Below are positions 61,565 through 64,000 of a stretch of 64,000 bases of DNA, piece after piece. Numbering within the stretch: the first letter of the stretch is position 1; the number at the start of each line of letters is the position of its first letter. The translations under genes and the position numbers were made by a program. This DNA comes from Amycolatopsis sp. WQ 127309 (lineage in GTDB: Bacteria > Actinomycetota > Actinomycetes > Mycobacteriales > Pseudonocardiaceae). The DNA is taken from positions 4,588,001 through 4,652,000 of the forward strand of contig NZ_CP095481.1 of assembly GCF_023023025.1 (NCBI RefSeq). Reading direction: 5' to 3'. The notes under the pieces are model-generated. The model ran no database searches. It was not told where the DNA came from and saw nothing but the letters and a program-made list of their open reading frames with translations.

Positions 61565-64000
61565 ATGTTCCGCAAGGTGCTGGTGGCCAACCGCGGTGAG
61601 ATCGCGATCCGCGCGTTCCGCGCCGGCTTCGAACTGGGGGCCGGCACGGTTGCCGTGTTCCCCCACGAAGACCGCAACTCGCTGCACCGGCTGAAGGCCG
61701 ACGAGGCGTACGAGATCGGCGAGCCCGGTCACCCCGTGCGCGCCTACCTCTCGGTCGACGAGATCGTCGCCGCGGCCAAGAAGGCCGGGGCCGACGCCGT
61801 CTACCCGGGTTACGGCTTCCTGTCGGAGAACCCCGATCTCGCGCGCGCGTGCGAGGAAGCGGGGATCACCTTCGTCGGCCCGAGTGCCGACATCCTCGAG
61901 CTCACCGGCAACAAGGCCCGCGCGGTCAAGGCCGCGCGCGAGGCCGGCGTCCCGGTGCTCGGCTCGTCCGAGCCCTCCAGCGACATCGACGCGCTGGTCG
62001 CGGCGGCCGACGAGCTGGGCTTCCCGGTGTTCGTCAAGGCCGTCGCTGGTGGTGGCGGGCGCGGCATGCGCCGCGTCCTGGAGCCGGCCCAGCTGCGCGA
62101 GTCCATCGAGGCCGCGGCGCGCGAGGCGGAGTCCGCCTTCGGCGACCCGACGGTGTTCCTCGAGAAGGCCGTCGTGGAGCCGCGGCACATCGAGGTGCAG
62201 ATCCTCGCCGACGCCGTGGGCAACATCATCCACCTCTACGAGCGCGACTGCTCGGTGCAGCGGCGCCACCAGAAGGTCGTCGAGCTGGCCCCGGCGCCGA
62301 ACCTCGACCCCGAGCTGCGCGACCGGATCTGCGCCGACGCGGTCAAGTTCGCGAAGCAGATCGGCTACCGCAACGCCGGCACCGTCGAGTTCCTGCTCGA
62401 CAAGCAGGGCAACCACGTCTTCATCGAGATGAACCCGCGCATCCAGGTCGAGCACACGGTCACCGAAGAGGTCACCGACGTCGACCTCGTGCAGTCGCAG
62501 CTGCGGATCGCCTCCGGCCAGACCCTCGACGACCTGGGCCTGAGCCAGGACAAGATCTACCTGCGCGGCGCCGCGCTGCAGTGCCGCATCACCACCGAAG
62601 ACCCGGCCAACGGCTTCCGCCCGGACACCGGGATGATCTCCGCCTACCGCTCGCCGGGCGGCTCCGGCATCCGGCTCGACGGCGGCACCGCCTTCTCCGG
62701 CACCGAGATCAGCGCCCACTTCGACTCGCTCCTGGTGAAGCTCACCTGCCGCGGGCGCGACTTCGAGACCGCCGTCGGCCGCGCGCGCCGCGCCGTCGCC
62801 GAGTTCCGGATCCGCGGCGTGGCCACGAACATCCCGTTCCTGCAGGCCGTGCTCGACGACCCGGACTTCCGCGCCGGGCGCGTCACGACGTCGTTCATCG
62901 AGGAGCGGCCGCACCTGCTCACCGCGCGGCACTCCGCCGACCGCGGCACGCGGCTGCTGACCTACCTCGCCGACCAGACGGTCAACAAGCCGCACGGCGA
63001 GCGCCCGAAGACGCCCGACGCGACGCTCAAGCTGCCGAAGCTCGCGAAGGACGCGCAGCCGCCCGCCGGCTCGAAGCAGAAGCTCGTCGAGCTGGGTCCG
63101 GGCGGGTTCGCGGAGTGGCTGCGGAAGTCGCCGCACATCGGCGTCACCGACACGACGTTCCGCGACGCGCACCAGTCGCTGCTCGCCACCCGCGTCCGCA
63201 CGAAGGACCTGCTGGCGGTGGCGCCGGTCGTCGCGAACACCGTGCCGCAGCTGCTGTCGCTGGAGTGCTGGGGCGGCGCGACCTACGACGTCGCGCTGCG
63301 GTTCCTCGCCGAGGACCCGTGGGAGCGGCTCGCCGCGCTGCGCGAGGCCGTGCCCAACATCTGCCTGCAGATGCTGCTGCGCGGGCGCAACACCGTCGGG
63401 TACACGCCGTACCCGACCGAGGTGACCAACGCCTTCGTCCAGGAGGCCACGAAGACCGGCATCGACATCTTCCGGATCTTCGACGCGCTCAACGACGTCG
63501 AGCAGATGCGCCCGGCCATCGAAGCCGTGCGCGAGACCGGCTCCGCCGTCGCCGAGGTGGCGCTCTGCTACACCTCGGACCTGTCGGACCCGGGCGAGAA
63601 GCTCTACACGCTCGACTACTACCTCAAGCTGGCCGAGCAGATCGTCGGCGCCGGGGCGCACGTCCTGGCGATCAAGGACATGGCCGGGCTGCTGCGCGCG
63701 CCCGCGGCGACCCGGCTGGTCACCGCGCTGCGCAAGGAGTTCGACCTGCCGGTGCACATCCACACCCACGACACCGCGGGCGGCCAGCTGGCCACCTACC
63801 TCGCGGCGATCAACGCGGGCGCGGACGCCGTCGACGGCGCGGTGTCGTCGATGGCGGGCACGACGTCGCAGCCGTCGCTGTCGTCGATCGTGGCGGCCAC
63901 CGACCACTCCGACCGCACCACCGGGCTGAGCCTGGACGCGATCGGCGAGCTGGAGCCGTACTGGGAGAGCGTGCGCAAGATCTACGCGCCGTTCGAGGCC
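61565..64000 (+). CDS. pyc: Pyruvate carboxylase (5' part, runs off the window)
   Basis: The first 812 codons of a protein of about 1125 residues, cut by the window edge. The biotin carboxylase domain (1-450) has KVLVANRGEIAIRAF, ATP-grasp FVKAVAGGGGRGMRRV and MNPRIQVEHTVTEEVTD. The carboxyltransferase domain begins near 525 with VTDTTFRDAHQSLLATRVR and includes IFRIFDALNDVEQM and AIKDMAGLLRA. The biotin-carrier domain lies beyond the window. The enzyme makes oxaloacetate from pyruvate. ATG at 61565 after AAGGACCGGGC. The upstream gap of 140 bases has no gene. Confidence 0.97.
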   Translation, partial: MFRKVLVANRGEIAIRAFRAGFELGAGTVAVFPHEDRNSLHRLKADEAYEIGEPGHPVRAYLSVDEIVAAAKKAGADAVYPGYGFLSENPDLARACEEAGITFVGPSADILELTGNKARAVKAAREAGVPVLGSSEPSSDIDALVAAADELGFPVFVKAVAGGGGRGMRRVLEPAQLRESIEAAAREAESAFGDPTVFLEKAVVEPRHIEVQILADAVGNIIHLYERDCSVQRRHQKVVELAPAPNLDPELRDRICADAVKFAKQIGYRNAGTVEFLLDKQGNHVFIEMNPRIQVEHTVTEEVTDVDLVQSQLRIASGQTLDDLGLSQDKIYLRGAALQCRITTEDPANGFRPDTGMISAYRSPGGSGIRLDGGTAFSGTEISAHFDSLLVKLTCRGRDFETAVGRARRAVAEFRIRGVATNIPFLQAVLDDPDFRAGRVTTSFIEERPHLLTARHSADRGTRLLTYLADQTVNKPHGERPKTPDATLKLPKLAKDAQPPAGSKQKLVELGPGGFAEWLRKSPHIGVTDTTFRDAHQSLLATRVRTKDLLAVAPVVANTVPQLLSLECWGGATYDVALRFLAEDPWERLAALREAVPNICLQMLLRGRNTVGYTPYPTEVTNAFVQEATKTGIDIFRIFDALNDVEQMRPAIEAVRETGSAVAEVALCYTSDLSDPGEKLYTLDYYLKLAEQIVGAGAHVLAIKDMAGLLRAPAATRLVTALRKEFDLPVHIHTHDTAGGQLATYLAAINAGADAVDGAVSSMAGTTSQPSLSSIVAATDHSDRTTGLSLDAIGELEPYWESVRKIYAPFEA

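Overview
The window reads as chromosomal DNA of a high-GC filamentous actinobacterium, most probably Amycolatopsis or a close relative in the Pseudonocardiaceae. The reasons are the very high GC, frequent GTG starts, ATGA/GTGA operon overlaps, AfsR/SARP regulators, many secreted glycoside hydrolases, F420 metabolism, and several families of long intergenic palindromes. The genus is inferred. The right two thirds keep the gene order I recall for Mycobacterium tuberculosis from Rv2989 down to Rv2967c: IclR regulator, leuC, leuD, hupB, mutT1, ppk, fbiD, gpsA, ddl, a DUF3515 gene, thiL, ung, rpmB, DAK2 kinase, recG, pyc. Extra genes are inserted between gpsA and ddl.

Layout. 1-5000: two secreted proteins, an AfsR-type regulator and a GH43 enzyme. 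5287-7500: a decayed MarR gene that runs into about 1.7 kb of degenerate tandem repeats (44-bp, then 18-bp units). 7566-8252: an HU-type nucleoid protein with a Lys/Ala tail. 8947-16272: a tight four-gene operon, herA-like ATPase, sbcD/mre11, sbcC/rad50 and a nurA-like nuclease, in the order known from archaeal DNA-end-resection operons. 16332-20459: a secreted protein, a GH3 beta-glucosidase, a lipoprotein and small genes. 20551-24443: ndgR-like regulator, leuCD and a second HU gene. The two HU genes share 123 identical bases in opposite orientation and similar promoters. 24826-27564: a second AfsR/SARP regulator. 27776-31786: a leftward ppk-mutT1 pair and fbiD. 31835-32760: repeats and a pair of DnaA-box-like sites. 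32894-35375: plsC-gpsA, then cysteine dioxygenase behind a Cys-rich leader peptide.

35507-45348 is an accessory block: an asparaginase/methyltransferase/VOC operon, a membrane flavin electron-transfer operon (ferric-reductase-like, FMN-binding, ApbE) facing a two-component system, and a MocR regulator facing a PNPOx-like gene. 45349-46147 is a repeat-rich insertion that ends in a second copy of the MocR gene's last codons. 46277-57336 returns to the conserved block. 57367-61421 holds a TetR regulator, a caspase-like protease fused to a membrane domain, and a secreted subtilase with an altered oxyanion residue. The window ends inside pyruvate carboxylase.

The items most worth following are the HerA-SbcD-SbcC-NurA operon, the Cys-rich attenuator in front of cysteine dioxygenase, the caspase-membrane protein beside a subtilase, the duplicated DnaA-box module, and the inverted HU gene pair.
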